Below are positions 1-7,791 of a DNA stretch of 33,597 bases, one piece after another. The stretch is from Candidatus Thorarchaeota archaeon (GTDB lineage Archaea > Asgardarchaeota > Thorarchaeia > Thorarchaeales > Thorarchaeaceae): assembly GCA_016839345.1 (NCBI GenBank), contig JAEOUL010000111.1, positions 1 to 33,597 of the forward strand. The letters are read 5' to 3'. Made by a program: the position numbers and the translations under genes. The notes beneath the pieces were generated by a model. That model had not been told where the DNA came from and made no database searches. It saw only the letters and a list, made by a program, of their open reading frames with translations. Within the stretch, counting starts at the first letter, position 1. Each line of letters begins with the position of its first letter.

Positions 1-60
1 GGTGACGAAGATACCGATCAGAATGATGGCTTTCTTGATACTAGTCAAATCTACGTTCAT
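1..60 (-). CDS. N-terminal fragment of an unknown membrane or secreted protein (partial, runs off left edge)
   Basis: On the minus strand an ATG at position 60 opens a frame that stays open to the window edge, giving only 20 residues beginning MNVDLTSIKKAIILIGI. A GAGGAG Shine-Dalgarno lies 4 nt upstream of the ATG (plus-strand 65-70), which is why I accept it. The basic residues followed by a hydrophobic run (AIILIGIF) suggest a signal peptide or first transmembrane segment. An AT-rich TATA-like stretch at about 138-148 could be its promoter. Function cannot be told from 20 residues. Confidence 0.55.
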   Translation of the reverse strand, partial: MNVDLTSIKKAIILIGIFVT

Positions 61-429
61 CAAACTCCTCGTTCCAGAACCTATCCGATTGCATTATTAC
101 CATTGGGGTACGATTTTTGTACTATTGCGCAATTCAGTAGATTATATTGAAGCGCCAGAAATTCAGAATGCTTTTGTCGAATCATAACAGAGCAGTTGTT
201 GAGGAGTAGAACATAGAGACCCATTTAGGGGTTTCATCAAGGTTGAGTATTCCAATAAACACATGAGAGAAGGAATAATTTTCTAAATTCGGTTCAGATT
301 GTATCTCAGAAGCAATCTGCGATGACACTTTGAAACTTCTTTAAAAAATGCTTAAAAGCAATTAAAAAATGCACTCGGGCAAATTGTAGAGGAGCCGAGA
401 AGGGAACTTCGTAACAATTCCTCAATCTG
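61..429. other. Intergenic region between divergent genes, promoters only
   Basis: I see no convincing gene here on either strand. It separates the minus-strand gene at the left edge from the plus-strand gene starting near 440. It contains AT-rich promoter-like tracts at about 138-148 (for the minus gene) and 339-370 (for the plus gene). The only open frame of note on the plus strand has no ribosome site and overlaps the minus-strand start. Confidence 0.5.
339..348 (+). promoter_or_regulatory. TATA-like promoter element
   Basis: The run CTTTAAAAAA resembles an archaeal TATA box. It would place the transcription start near 365-370, about 70 nt ahead of the secreted CxxCH protein gene. A second A-rich run at 360-368 is an alternative. 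Sequence pattern only. Confidence 0.3.
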
Positions 430-439
430 GGTGAATGAG

Positions 440-1327
440 ATGAGGCCTTTGCGTGTAACCAGAAGCATCCTAATTATTACATTATTGATACTAATGAGTG
501 CTAGTGCATTTCTTGCAATTGCTGAGGAGGATGAAACAATCCAATGTGACATGTGTCACACAAATACAGATGTATTATCTCTCACATCGAATGCTACAGG
601 AACTGTTGATGCAGTCTTGGGAGTCCCATTCACTCTTGTTGTCAATGCAACGGGATATAATAAAGGCGATGGCGGATTCACAGTTAGTATCTATAGTACT
701 TGGTCAGATAACGACCAGTTCACGTTCACAGAAGGCTATACATCCGACAACGAAGATGGAGATCTAAATCCACAGATGCGGGCAATAACTGCAGAATATA
801 CATTCACGCCACTATCCTTTGGAGACTTTACTATCACAATATGGACTGCTGGGAAATTCATTCTGTCAAAGCGTCTTGATGTTGATGTTTCAGTGGGTGT
901 TGATGATTCAGTTGCACCACTCATTGATAGTCCTTCAGATCTGTCATTTGTGGAAGGAGATCCTACAGCAAGTATCACATGGACTCCTACTGATTCATAT
1001 CCAATCTCTTTTGAGATTCTTGACAATGAAACAGTTCTCGAAAGTGGTGATTGGGACGGTTCTCAAATTACAATAGGACTAGATACGCTTCCGCTAGGCC
1101 TCCATGTAATCACATTGACTGTTTATGACCTTGGAGGAAACAGTGTTTCTGATGAGGTTTATGTTACTGTTACATCTGACAGTGACCCGACAAGCCCTAC
1201 GCAACCAGATTTAGAACCAATTAGTGGGGATGCAATGATTCAATGGGGTGTTGTGGGTGCTTCATGGATTGCTGGGATTGCAATCTTCGTCATAGCTTAT
1301 GAGATTATAATGAGACGAGGAAAATAA
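440..1327 (+). CDS. Secreted, C-terminally membrane-anchored protein with one CxxCH motif and Ig-like domain
   Basis: 295 residues from the ATG at 440. I chose this start because GGGTGA (429-434) sits 5 nt upstream; a GTG at 431 is in frame but has no ribosome site. The N-terminus is a signal peptide (Arg-rich start, then a hydrophobic run to about residue 28). The mature protein opens with CDMCH, a c-type haem-binding motif, followed by a beta-rich region with several N-x-S/T sequons and an acidic, Ig/cadherin-like module (about residues 160-250). A Thr/Pro-rich linker, one transmembrane helix and a short basic RRGK tail close the protein, so most of it should face outside the cell. A single CxxCH could bind haem c, or it could be a non-haem Cys pair. 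No cytochrome maturation gene is visible nearby. The protein's function is unknown to me. Confidence 0.85.
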   Translation: MRPLRVTRSILIITLLILMSASAFLAIAEEDETIQCDMCHTNTDVLSLTSNATGTVDAVLGVPFTLVVNATGYNKGDGGFTVSIYSTWSDNDQFTFTEGYTSDNEDGDLNPQMRAITAEYTFTPLSFGDFTITIWTAGKFILSKRLDVDVSVGVDDSVAPLIDSPSDLSFVEGDPTASITWTPTDSYPISFEILDNETVLESGDWDGSQITIGLDTLPLGLHVITLTVYDLGGNSVSDEVYVTVTSDSDPTSPTQPDLEPISGDAMIQWGVVGASWIAGIAIFVIAYEIIMRRGK

Positions 1328-1330
1328 TCA

Positions 1331-1498
1331 CTACTCAGAATAGATTTCCTTTAGTGCAGCAATGTCAGGTCCAGCACCCTTGAAGAGTCCAGAAATTCTT
1401 CTGAGAATTCGTGCTGATTCATCATTTACACTAAGATAGAATAAGACCCATGCTCCGAGGAACCAGAAGTATACAAATCTAATATACAGGAAAACAAC
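1331..1498 (-). pseudogene. Start-less fragment of a membrane protein (possible gene remnant)
   Basis: The minus strand has an open frame of 55 codons ending at TAG (1331-1333), flanked upstream by an in-frame TGA (1499-1501), with no ATG, GTG or TTG in it. The translation is protein-like: a hydrophobic segment (FLYIRFVYFWFLGAWVLFYL) followed by a charged amphipathic tail (NDESARILRRISGLFKGAG). Another minus frame is open from about 1499 to 1598, so one frameshift near 1490 could give a protein of about 90 residues, but no good start is visible there either. I read it as a decayed or frameshifted small membrane protein; it could also be chance. Confidence 0.3.
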
Positions 1499-1646
1499 TC
1501 AAGGCATTGATATCATGTCCACAAGCTTGACTTTGAGGTCTTTCTGATATAATGTATCTCAACACAGTAATTCTTGCGTTGAACAGTACTCCTATTCTAT
1601 ATTATTCAAGATATTTTCATCATCTATAAACAGAGGTGGAACGCTA

Positions 1647-2645
1647 TTGTTCAAATTTAGATTCGTTATTCTGACAATCAGCCTAATTCTAATCTCATCT
1701 AGTTCATTATCAACTTCTATTGTTGGTTTAACTAATCAACAGGTTGAGAATGATTTTCATGTAATCGCACAGACTCAAACAGATCTTACAGGAATCAGTA
1801 TAGGAATCTACGAGGGCTATATTGACTATTTTGATCCGAGGATAAACCAGAGTAGAAATGCGCTCATCAATATGTTTCAGTGGATGAATGCAACAGTGCG
1901 TGTATTCAATACAACAGACATACTCAATGGCTCTCTTTGGTCATGTGAGGTTCTTGCAGTGCCTGAAGGACTTGGACCTAGAATTGAAAGACAGCTCACA
2001 GATGCGGGTCTTCAAACTATACGTGATTGGGTTGCAGCTGGAGGGTCTTACATTGGAGTAAGAGGAAGTGCTGCAATGGCTGTTCAATACTCATATTTTG
2101 AAGGCATCTGGACTGAGTTCAATCTTGCAATGATTAATGGCACGTCATATCAGGTCGAAGGTCTCGATGTGGAAACAATGACAAATGTATCAATTAACAG
2201 GGAGTGTACAGGTCCAGACCTCTCGAACATGCCTGAGAACTTGACAGTTCTTTTCCGAACAGGGCGGTATATTCTCCCAAACGAGGGGCAGGAACTCATC
2301 TACATTGCCAACTACACCCATAACAGCCTCCCAGCTATGGTGGCAGCATACTATGGACAAGGTACTCTATTCATATCCAGTCCTCATTTCGAATACGAAG
2401 AAGATAGTGATCGAGACGGTACGGACTACATGGATGAATACGACGACCCCGACTCTGAATGGTCTTTCATGCTCACCATCACACAGTGGTTAATTGATTC
2501 GACTCCAACAGTGTGTAATTTGACAGAATGGCCAATTCCAACACCAGCCAGTAATCTGAATCTACCCATTGAAATTATTCTTGTAGGTGGAGGACTAGGA
2601 ATAGCTGTAATTATTGCAATTGCCGTTTATGTCAAGAGAAGATAG
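1647..2645 (+). CDS. Secreted membrane-anchored protein with class-I glutamine-amidotransferase-like (BPL_N-type) domain
   Basis: 332 residues from a TTG at 1647. The TTG is supported by GAGGTGGA 6 nt upstream (1633-1640). A signal peptide covers residues 1-26 and a C-terminal transmembrane helix about 308-328, ending VKRR. Between them lies a flavodoxin-like domain resembling the N-terminal domain of biotin-protein-ligase-like proteins: a strand (GISIGIYEGY), 'LAVPEGLGPRI', 'WVAAGGSYIGVRGSAAM' where the nucleophile elbow should be, and a late 'GTLFISSPHFEYEED' block. In active family members the elbow carries Cys (G-x-C-x-G); here that place reads V-R-G, so thiol catalysis is unlikely. An Asp-rich stretch at 250-268 could bind divalent ions. 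It follows the CxxCH protein in the same orientation but has its own AT-rich upstream region. Confidence 0.8.
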   Translation: MFKFRFVILTISLILISSSSLSTSIVGLTNQQVENDFHVIAQTQTDLTGISIGIYEGYIDYFDPRINQSRNALINMFQWMNATVRVFNTTDILNGSLWSCEVLAVPEGLGPRIERQLTDAGLQTIRDWVAAGGSYIGVRGSAAMAVQYSYFEGIWTEFNLAMINGTSYQVEGLDVETMTNVSINRECTGPDLSNMPENLTVLFRTGRYILPNEGQELIYIANYTHNSLPAMVAAYYGQGTLFISSPHFEYEEDSDRDGTDYMDEYDDPDSEWSFMLTITQWLIDSTPTVCNLTEWPIPTPASNLNLPIEIILVGGGLGIAVIIAIAVYVKRR

Positions 2646-2662
2646 CATCATCTCACTCTAAA

Positions 2663-3172
2663 CTAAGCATTGGTCATTAGCAACTTAGCCATGACACCGA
2701 ATGTATCATCTACACCCATATTCAGTTTCACTGAAGTTTCGATATAATCAGCCATGAATTTCTTCGCCAAGTCCTCTCCTTCTTCTTGAGAAACCTTCCT
2801 ATCTTTGTCAAGGTCTGTCTTGTTCGCAACGACGAGGGCTTTTACTCCTTTCAATTGGGAATCGACTTCTTTCTTCCAAGCCCATCGCTCCTCAAAGCTC
2901 TCTGTCCGTGTGACATCAAACATATAGACAACTCCGCGTGCACCCTGATAATACCCTGCACGCACATGTCCAAGAAAATCCTGAGAACCTAGGTCCCAAA
3001 TCTGGAGCTTGACTTTGTTGTCGTCAATATCCATACTTTTTACTGAGAAATCAGCACCGAGAGTTGGAGCATAGTACTCACGGAATTTTCCAGTCGTATA
3101 CCGTATGATGATAGACGTCTTACCTACCGCAGACGATCCAACTGTGCATATCTTGAATAGATAGCTTGCCAT
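2663..3172 (-). CDS. Ras/Rab-like small GTPase
   Basis: 169 residues, the size of a lone Ras-family G domain. The motifs are in order: P-loop G12-S20 (GSSAVGKTS), switch-I Thr37 in YAPTLGADF, switch II D60-Q64 reading DLGSQ instead of DTAGQ, NKTD at 117-120, and ETSVK at 145-149 as the G5 motif. The Gln matching Ras Q61 is kept. There is no C-terminal Cys motif, so prenyl anchoring as in eukaryotic Rabs is not expected. It is the last gene of a minus-strand run after a longin/winged-helix protein and a 109-aa helical protein. This resembles the pairing of GTPases with longin or roadblock regulators in bacteria (MglA/MglB) and eukaryotes. The partners and cellular role are inferred. Confidence 0.93.
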   Translation of the reverse strand: MASYLFKICTVGSSAVGKTSIIIRYTTGKFREYYAPTLGADFSVKSMDIDDNKVKLQIWDLGSQDFLGHVRAGYYQGARGVVYMFDVTRTESFEERWAWKKEVDSQLKGVKALVVANKTDLDKDRKVSQEEGEDLAKKFMADYIETSVKLNMGVDDTFGVMAKLLMTNA

Positions 3173-3181
3173 TCCACACGA

Positions 3182-3227
3182 CCGTATTTTCGGTGTATTG
3201 GGAGTAGTTCAATCTTTCTAAAGATTG
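3182..3227. repeat. Two dyads between the 109-aa gene and the GTPase gene
   Basis: 3210-3217 and 3220-3227 form a perfect 8-bp inverted repeat (CAATCTTT / AAAGATTG) with a 2-nt spacer. A second short dyad (CCG / CGG around TATTTT) lies at about 3182-3193. They fall in the 63-nt gap ahead of the GTPase start. They could be a regulator site, a processing hairpin or a weak terminator. No T-run follows the stem on the minus strand, which argues against a terminator. Confidence 0.35.
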
Positions 3228-3235
3228 CAATACTT

Positions 3236-3565
3236 CTAGGTAGACCTAGGAAGATATTCTTGTAATGATTCAACACGATCTTTCAACCCTTTCCGTTTCT
3301 CAAGCAAATCCTCGGGTAAATCAACACCGTATTGTATAGAGAGAATGAGGATGGTCAACTTGGCAGCTGGACTGAGCTTAGAATATTGTCTGAGAAAATT
3401 GTAGAGTGACTCATCAGTGTCGGGGTCACCAAAATCGATTGTATTAAGGAGAGAAACACCTGTCTTGGCACACAAATCTACAATTGCCTGACGCCCATAG
3501 ATTGTCTGACCTCTTCTACTCAATGCTTCCGCAAGTTTACGAATTGGTTTTTCAATTTCAGACAT
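3236..3565 (-). CDS. Small helical protein of unknown function in the GTPase operon
   Basis: 109 residues from the ATG at 3565. I prefer it over an in-frame GTG at 3586 because GGAAGTGA lies about 7 nt before it and overlaps the upstream gene's TGA (3573-3575), the usual arrangement for translational coupling. The protein is predicted to be almost all alpha-helical: charged N-terminal helix, then 'IYGRQAIVDLCAKTG', a central 'LSPAAKLTILILSIQYG' helix and a charged C-terminal tail. I recognise no domain or catalytic motif. Its position between a longin/winged-helix protein and a Ras-like GTPase suggests it belongs to the same regulatory module. Confidence 0.75.
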   Translation of the reverse strand: MSEIEKPIRKLAEALSRRGQTIYGRQAIVDLCAKTGVSLLNTIDFGDPDTDESLYNFLRQYSKLSPAAKLTILILSIQYGVDLPEDLLEKRKGLKDRVESLQEYLPRST

Positions 3566-3572
3566 CACAGTA

Positions 3573-4835
3573 TCACTTCCTGACACAGTTTAATTCCATC
3601 CAGTAAGAAATCTCTTCGAATCCACGAAGATCATCAGCAGTGTATCGTTTTAGAAGATATGAGGAGTAGGCATCAGTCAGTGCCTCAGTGAAAGGGCTAA
3701 TTTTTGATTTGCCAAGGGCATTCAAAAATTGAGCTAACAGCTTAATCCAATCAGCATATAGCTCCATCAATCTTCGAGGGTCAAGTCCTTCGTGAAGGCG
3801 TGAGGCATAAGCGACTTCCCATTTGCCATCAGTAAGATGCACTTCTCCAACTACTTCAGGAATAGCCACTCTGGCCAATGCGGCTTCTAGGTAGCTATGG
3901 GCTGAGGATTCAGAATAAACATTCTCAGCCACTTTAATAGCAATCTCCAGAGCTTCTTTAATCAAGAGAATTCTTCGTTTCTCAGGAGAAAGAACATCAA
4001 TTGCTTTATTCTCCAAGAGAAAATCAAATGTTTGCATGAGTGAACGCTCAGAATATTGTTCAGACAGAAATCTAGTGATTGCGCCCACTGTTCTACGACC
4101 ATCAAAGAGTGTTGACATTCTAGGAATTACTGCAAGAACATCAGGATTTGTTTTTGCTAATTCTGCTCGCTGCGGTGAGGAGGATTGAAGGAACCTATCC
4201 AGTTTTGATGTGGAAACAACAACATCGCTTGCAGCTAATATACTTCGGAACTGGAGAGATCCAAGTGCCCATAATCGTGTTATTTCATGTGTGACATCTT
4301 CACGATTCATCCCGCTTTCACTAACAATCTCATCTACATTTCGTACTCCATCTATGAATGGAACGATAACACTGTCCTGAGTTCTAGAAGTTCCAACAAA
4401 AAAAGGAATCCAACTTCCAAGTATTTGTCTGAATGTCAAGTTCTGGAGAATTCCTTCACGGAATTCAACGAAACCTGTGTTGATATTCAATGAATCCATT
4501 TCTTCACGAGTTAGATTAATTATCCAAACAGACTCAAATTCTTCTAAGAGTGATGTGAGGGTCTGAATGACTTCTTCATCACACTCGCCCATGCTGACTG
4601 CAACAAGATCTGAACTCTTTCCAGAAAGCACTGTGAAAAGACGGGCACCATAGTCAACCTGAAATCTTGAGCTACTTCGATCCACTACTTCTTTTGAAAA
4701 CGTTTGAATAGCAGTGAAAAATCCGGATACAAGCATCGGGTCTAATTCCTGAGCTCTTGGATCTATCTTCATGAAGAAGAGAGGAATTCCTCCTTTTTCC
4801 ATAATTAGAATGGCTTGGATATTGTGCCCTTGCAA
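3573..4835 (-). CDS. Longin/roadblock-like protein with two winged-helix-like segments
   Basis: 420 residues from a TTG at 4835, with GGAGAGGA about 9 nt upstream. A later ATG (residue 12) would cut the first beta strand. Residues 5-115 have the strand-strand-helix pattern of longin/roadblock folds: 'IQAILIMEKGGIPLFFMKID', a helix, then 'GARLFTVL' and 'LVAVSMG'. Residues 160-198 ('DGVRNVDEIVSESG..') and 238-284 ('FDGRRTVGAITRFLSEQ..') each look like a small winged-helix unit. The last 130 residues are mainly helical with a hairpin 'EVHLTDGKWEVAYA'. It lies upstream of the GTPase, separated only by a coupled small gene. Longin and roadblock domains commonly bind small GTPases, so a regulator or scaffold is my inference. 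The family assignment rests on pattern, not on alignment. Confidence 0.8.
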   Translation of the reverse strand: MQGHNIQAILIMEKGGIPLFFMKIDPRAQELDPMLVSGFFTAIQTFSKEVVDRSSSRFQVDYGARLFTVLSGKSSDLVAVSMGECDEEVIQTLTSLLEEFESVWIINLTREEMDSLNINTGFVEFREGILQNLTFRQILGSWIPFFVGTSRTQDSVIVPFIDGVRNVDEIVSESGMNREDVTHEITRLWALGSLQFRSILAASDVVVSTSKLDRFLQSSSPQRAELAKTNPDVLAVIPRMSTLFDGRRTVGAITRFLSEQYSERSLMQTFDFLLENKAIDVLSPEKRRILLIKEALEIAIKVAENVYSESSAHSYLEAALARVAIPEVVGEVHLTDGKWEVAYASRLHEGLDPRRLMELYADWIKLLAQFLNALGKSKISPFTEALTDAYSSYLLKRYTADDLRGFEEISYWMELNCVRK

Positions 4836-4916
4836 TGCGTACTATCCTCTCCTTGAAGAGATGAACGATTCGTATTAAGCTTAGCTTGATGATGGAGGAA
4901 AGCAGGGAGTGATGAA

Positions 4917-5195
4917 TCATAATCTCCGTTTTAAATCATCTCGAGCAAGAACCCAATATCCATCCGATTTGATTTGTACCTTGGATTCTAGCTGGAAGAT
5001 TTCGCAGAAACGGAGCGCATGAGTAACGTCATCATTGCTTTTTGTCGAAGATAGTAAAACCAGCCACTCATTCTTATAGTGCCCAATCGCTCGGTCAATA
5101 GCTTGGAGTTTTAGCTTACAAAGGCCATCAGGGCAATCAGAGGTCATCGATGTCTTTCGTCCGCAGTATTCATTGAAGTCGTTGGTAAACTTCAA
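4917..5195 (-). CDS. Small protein of unknown function, head of the GTPase operon
   Basis: 92 residues from a TTG at 5195, with GGTG 5 nt upstream. No ATG is available before residue 17. The N-terminus has three Cys (residues 11, 21 and 26, near 'CPDGLCKLK'), followed by 'WLVLLSSTKSNDDVTHALRF' and a 'VQIKSDGYWVLARDD' beta-type end. The second half has the feel of a small alpha/beta domain but I cannot name it. It is in the same orientation as the longin/winged-helix gene, 81 nt ahead of it. A non-coding or mis-started reading is possible. Confidence 0.5.
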   Translation of the reverse strand: MKFTNDFNEYCGRKTSMTSDCPDGLCKLKLQAIDRAIGHYKNEWLVLLSSTKSNDDVTHALRFCEIFQLESKVQIKSDGYWVLARDDLKRRL

Positions 5196-5324
5196 GCGTG
5201 CACCAATAATACTCCAATAATATGGTTTCGGTCAATAATTAAGTGCATAAGCTCAATTTTGGATTTTCCGATGAAAAAATGAGTTGAGACGACCTAAATT
5301 TCCTCAAGTCATCATATAGCTGGA

Positions 5325-5456
5325 GTGCTGGAGGAAAATGGAGAAAGACAAGGTCAGAAGAAATATGCACACTGCAACGCAATCTATGGATACGATAGTG
5401 TGAGAGAAGATGGAACCGTTATTTGCCAAAACTGTGGAAACCCATTCCCGGTTTAA
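5325..5456 (+). CDS. Small zinc-ribbon-like protein, probably degenerate or frameshifted
   Basis: The plus strand encodes a short ribbon ending in 'REDGTVICQNCGNPFPV' and stop TAA (5454-5456). The first knuckle reads 'KKYAHCNAIYGY', so Tyr stands where the first Cys of CxxC is expected (a TGT to TAT change would explain it). In this frame only a GTG at 5325 can start it. A better start, ATG 5338 preceded by GGAGG (5331-5335 area), lies in another frame, and one added base near 5360 would join it to the ribbon. Either this is a three-Cys GTG-started peptide or a decaying or mis-sequenced zinc ribbon. Small ribbons of this kind are common in archaea; the role is unknown. Confidence 0.45.
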   Translation: MLEENGERQGQKKYAHCNAIYGYDSVREDGTVICQNCGNPFPV

Positions 5457-5471
5457 TTGGAGTCATGAGTT

Positions 5472-7160
5472 TTAGAAAATCTTGGGTTCGTCCCACTCAC
5501 CCCAGAGGTTTCGCCAAACTTCAAAGATTTCTCCAATTGTGGCATACTCTCTAACCGCTTCAACAATATGAGGCATGACATTATCCTCACCCTCTGAAGC
5601 CTTCCTCAAACCATCCAGAGCTTCATCGACCTTTTTATTGTCGCGAGTGCTTCGAATCTTCTGGGTCCTCTCAATTTGACGACGTTCAACCTCCTCGTCA
5701 ATTTTCAGAACAGGAATTGTGATCTTCTCATCTTCGAGAACATAATCATTGACCCCGACTATCGTTCGTTCTCCGCTGTCAATCTCTTTCTGATAACGGT
5801 ATGAAGCTTCAGCTATTTCTCGCTGGAAGAATCCTTTTTCTATTGCGTCAACAACGCCACCAAGTGCGTCAACCTTTTCGAAGTACTTGTATGCCTCTTC
5901 TTCCATCTCGTTGGTGAGTGCTTCAATATAGTAGGATCCTGCAAGAGGATCAATGGTGTTTGCAACACCGCTTTCATGTGCTAGTACCTGTTGCGTTCTG
6001 AGGGCTACTCGAACTGCATCCTCGGTTGGTAGGCAAAAAGCTTCATCCATTGAGTTTGTATGGAGTGATTGAGTTCCTCCTAGAACTGCAGCGAGTGCTT
6101 GGTATGCGGTCCTTACAATATTCGTCATTGGTTGCTGTGCTGTAAGAGAACATCCAGCTGTCTGGGTGTGAAAACGCATCCATAGGGATCGTTCCTTTTT
6201 TGCACCAAATGTTTCCTTCATCTCACGAGCCCAGATACGACGTGCTGCACGGTACTTGGCCACTTCTTCAAAGACGTCATTGTGGGCATTGAAGAAAAAG
6301 GATAGACGAGGTGCAAAGGAATCAACATCAAGCCCATGTTTCATGCCAACCTTCACATACTCCATTCCGTTCAACAGTGTAAAAGCAAGCTCTTGAACCG
6401 CTGTTGAACCGGCTTCACGGATGTGGTATCCAGAGATTGAGATTGTATTCCAGCGAGGGATATTTTTCACACAATACTCCATGATGTCCCCTATGATTCG
6501 GAGGGAGGGCTTTGGAGCCAGAATCCAGCTCTTCTGAGCCATGTACTCTTTGAGTAAGTCATTTTGGATTGTACCACCAATCTTGTCGGAGGATACACCC
6601 TGTTTCTCTGCAGCCACCATATACATTGCCAACAAGATACTTGCAGGTGCGTTGATTGTCATTGATGTTGTCACATGATTAAGGGGTATACCATCAAACA
6701 GGATTTCCATGTCCTTCAGTGTGTCAATGGCAACACCAAGTTTACCGACTTCACCATGGGAGAATGGATGGTCAGAATCACGTGCAAAAATTGTTGGAAG
6801 ATGGAATGCAACGCTGAGGCCGGTCAAACCATTCGCTAAAAGGAACTTGAATCTCTCATTGGTTTCTTCAGCTGTACCCATACCTGCAAACTGACGCATA
6901 GTCCAGAGCCGACCTCGGTACATACTGGGTTGAACACCACGAGTATAAGGATACTCGCTTGGAAAGCCCAGGTCTTTCATATAATCGAAATCTGGAATAT
7001 CGAGAGGCGTATAGATTGCTTTTACGGGCTTACTAGATGTTGTCACATATACATTTCTTCGATCAGCGTGTTTCTTCTGATGTGGAACGAGAGTGTTTTT
7101 CTCCCAGTTTTGTTTTGCAGTTCCAATCTTACCCGAAGTGTCAGCATTGTCAGTAACCAT
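5472..7160 (-). CDS. Methylmalonyl-CoA mutase, catalytic (large) subunit without B12-binding domain
   Basis: 562 residues from the ATG at 7160. GGAGG (7169-7173) lies 8 nt upstream; in-frame GTG 7196 and ATG 7175 lack a ribosome site. The TIM-barrel catalytic domain shows the family blocks '[20 protein letters not shown]', '[13 protein letters not shown]', '[11 protein letters not shown]', '[13 protein letters not shown]' and '[14 protein letters not shown]'. The '[15 protein letters not shown]' and '[18 protein letters not shown]' blocks follow. The '[18 protein letters not shown]' block matches methylmalonyl-CoA rather than isobutyryl-CoA-type mutases. The protein ends before a cobalamin domain (no DxHxxG), so a separate small subunit must exist elsewhere, as in other archaea. 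It interconverts (R)-methylmalonyl-CoA and succinyl-CoA. The adenosyltransferase upstream would supply its AdoCbl. An AT-rich ATTTAATATT at about 7208-7217 may give it its own promoter. Confidence 0.95.
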   Translation of the reverse strand: MVTDNADTSGKIGTAKQNWEKNTLVPHQKKHADRRNVYVTTSSKPVKAIYTPLDIPDFDYMKDLGFPSEYPYTRGVQPSMYRGRLWTMRQFAGMGTAEETNERFKFLLANGLTGLSVAFHLPTIFARDSDHPFSHGEVGKLGVAIDTLKDMEILFDGIPLNHVTTSMTINAPASILLAMYMVAAEKQGVSSDKIGGTIQNDLLKEYMAQKSWILAPKPSLRIIGDIMEYCVKNIPRWNTISISGYHIREAGSTAVQELAFTLLNGMEYVKVGMKHGLDVDSFAPRLSFFFNAHNDVFEEVAKYRAARRIWAREMKETFGAKKERSLWMRFHTQTAGCSLTAQQPMTNIVRTAYQALAAVLGGTQSLHTNSMDEAFCLPTEDAVRVALRTQQVLAHESGVANTIDPLAGSYYIEALTNEMEEEAYKYFEKVDALGGVVDAIEKGFFQREIAEASYRYQKEIDSGERTIVGVNDYVLEDEKITIPVLKIDEEVERRQIERTQKIRSTRDNKKVDEALDGLRKASEGEDNVMPHIVEAVREYATIGEIFEVWRNLWGEWDEPKIF

Positions 7161-7234
7161 CGAGGGTTCCTCCATAGCATTAGACAAGTGAATCACAAAT
7201 AGACAGAATATTAAATGTTCGATTGATGAGGACG

Positions 7235-7789
7235 CTAGAACTCGAATCCCTTTCGAGCTTTCATTTTTTTATCATTATAGTAGTGTTTGATTTCCTTCAT
7301 CTCAGTAACTAGATCTGCCGCTTCAAGTACTTCCTTCGTGGCATATCGACCTGTAATAATAAGTTCCATATTGTCAGGTTTCGAACTGATAAGATTCAAT
7401 TGATCCTCTAGTGATATGAGGTTCCATTCAACCGCAACATTGAGCTCATCCAGAATAAGAACATTGCATCCATTCTTGTGAATGTAATCCTGTGCAAGCC
7501 TAAGTCCATCTTGAGCCATAGAAATGTCAATCGGGTCAGGATTCTCTTTGTCAACGAAAGTTTCTCGTCCCACTGGAATTATTGTGAAATTAGGAATGAG
7601 TTCTGTTGAACCAAATTCCCCATAGTTTATTTCTTCATCCCCTTCTCGAATTGCTAGTTTAGCTTTCATGAAGCAAATCATTACAACATCAAGTCCATGC
7701 CCAGCAGCGCGAAGACCGGCTCCAAGTGCACATGTGGTTTTGCCCTTTCCATTGCCAGTATACACTTGGACCAATCCAATAGGGGTCAT
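7235..7789 (-). CDS. Cob(I)alamin / cob(I)yrinate a,c-diamide adenosyltransferase (CobA/BtuR type)
   Basis: 184 residues. The second of two adjacent ATGs (7789) is favoured because GGTGA lies 6 nt before it; ATG 7792 overlaps the upstream stop by one base. The Walker-A loop '[15 protein letters not shown]' (residues 9-23), '[13 protein letters not shown]' as the Walker-B-like block, 'ELIITGRYA' and '[13 protein letters not shown]' are the standard blocks of the CobA/BtuR/CobO family. The enzyme transfers the 5'-deoxyadenosyl group of ATP to reduced corrinoid. It sits between a flavoprotein gene, which could reduce Co(II), and the AdoCbl-dependent mutase gene. The genomic order therefore makes a cofactor-supply role very likely. 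Confidence 0.93.
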   Translation of the reverse strand: MTPIGLVQVYTGNGKGKTTCALGAGLRAAGHGLDVVMICFMKAKLAIREGDEEINYGEFGSTELIPNFTIIPVGRETFVDKENPDPIDISMAQDGLRLAQDYIHKNGCNVLILDELNVAVEWNLISLEDQLNLISSKPDNMELIITGRYATKEVLEAADLVTEMKEIKHYYNDKKMKARKGFEF

Positions 7790-7791
7790 CA

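Noticed and set aside
2..187. 61-codon open frame on the plus strand at the left edge
   Set aside because: It has no ribosome site and overlaps the well-supported minus-strand start at 60; the product has no protein-like pattern.
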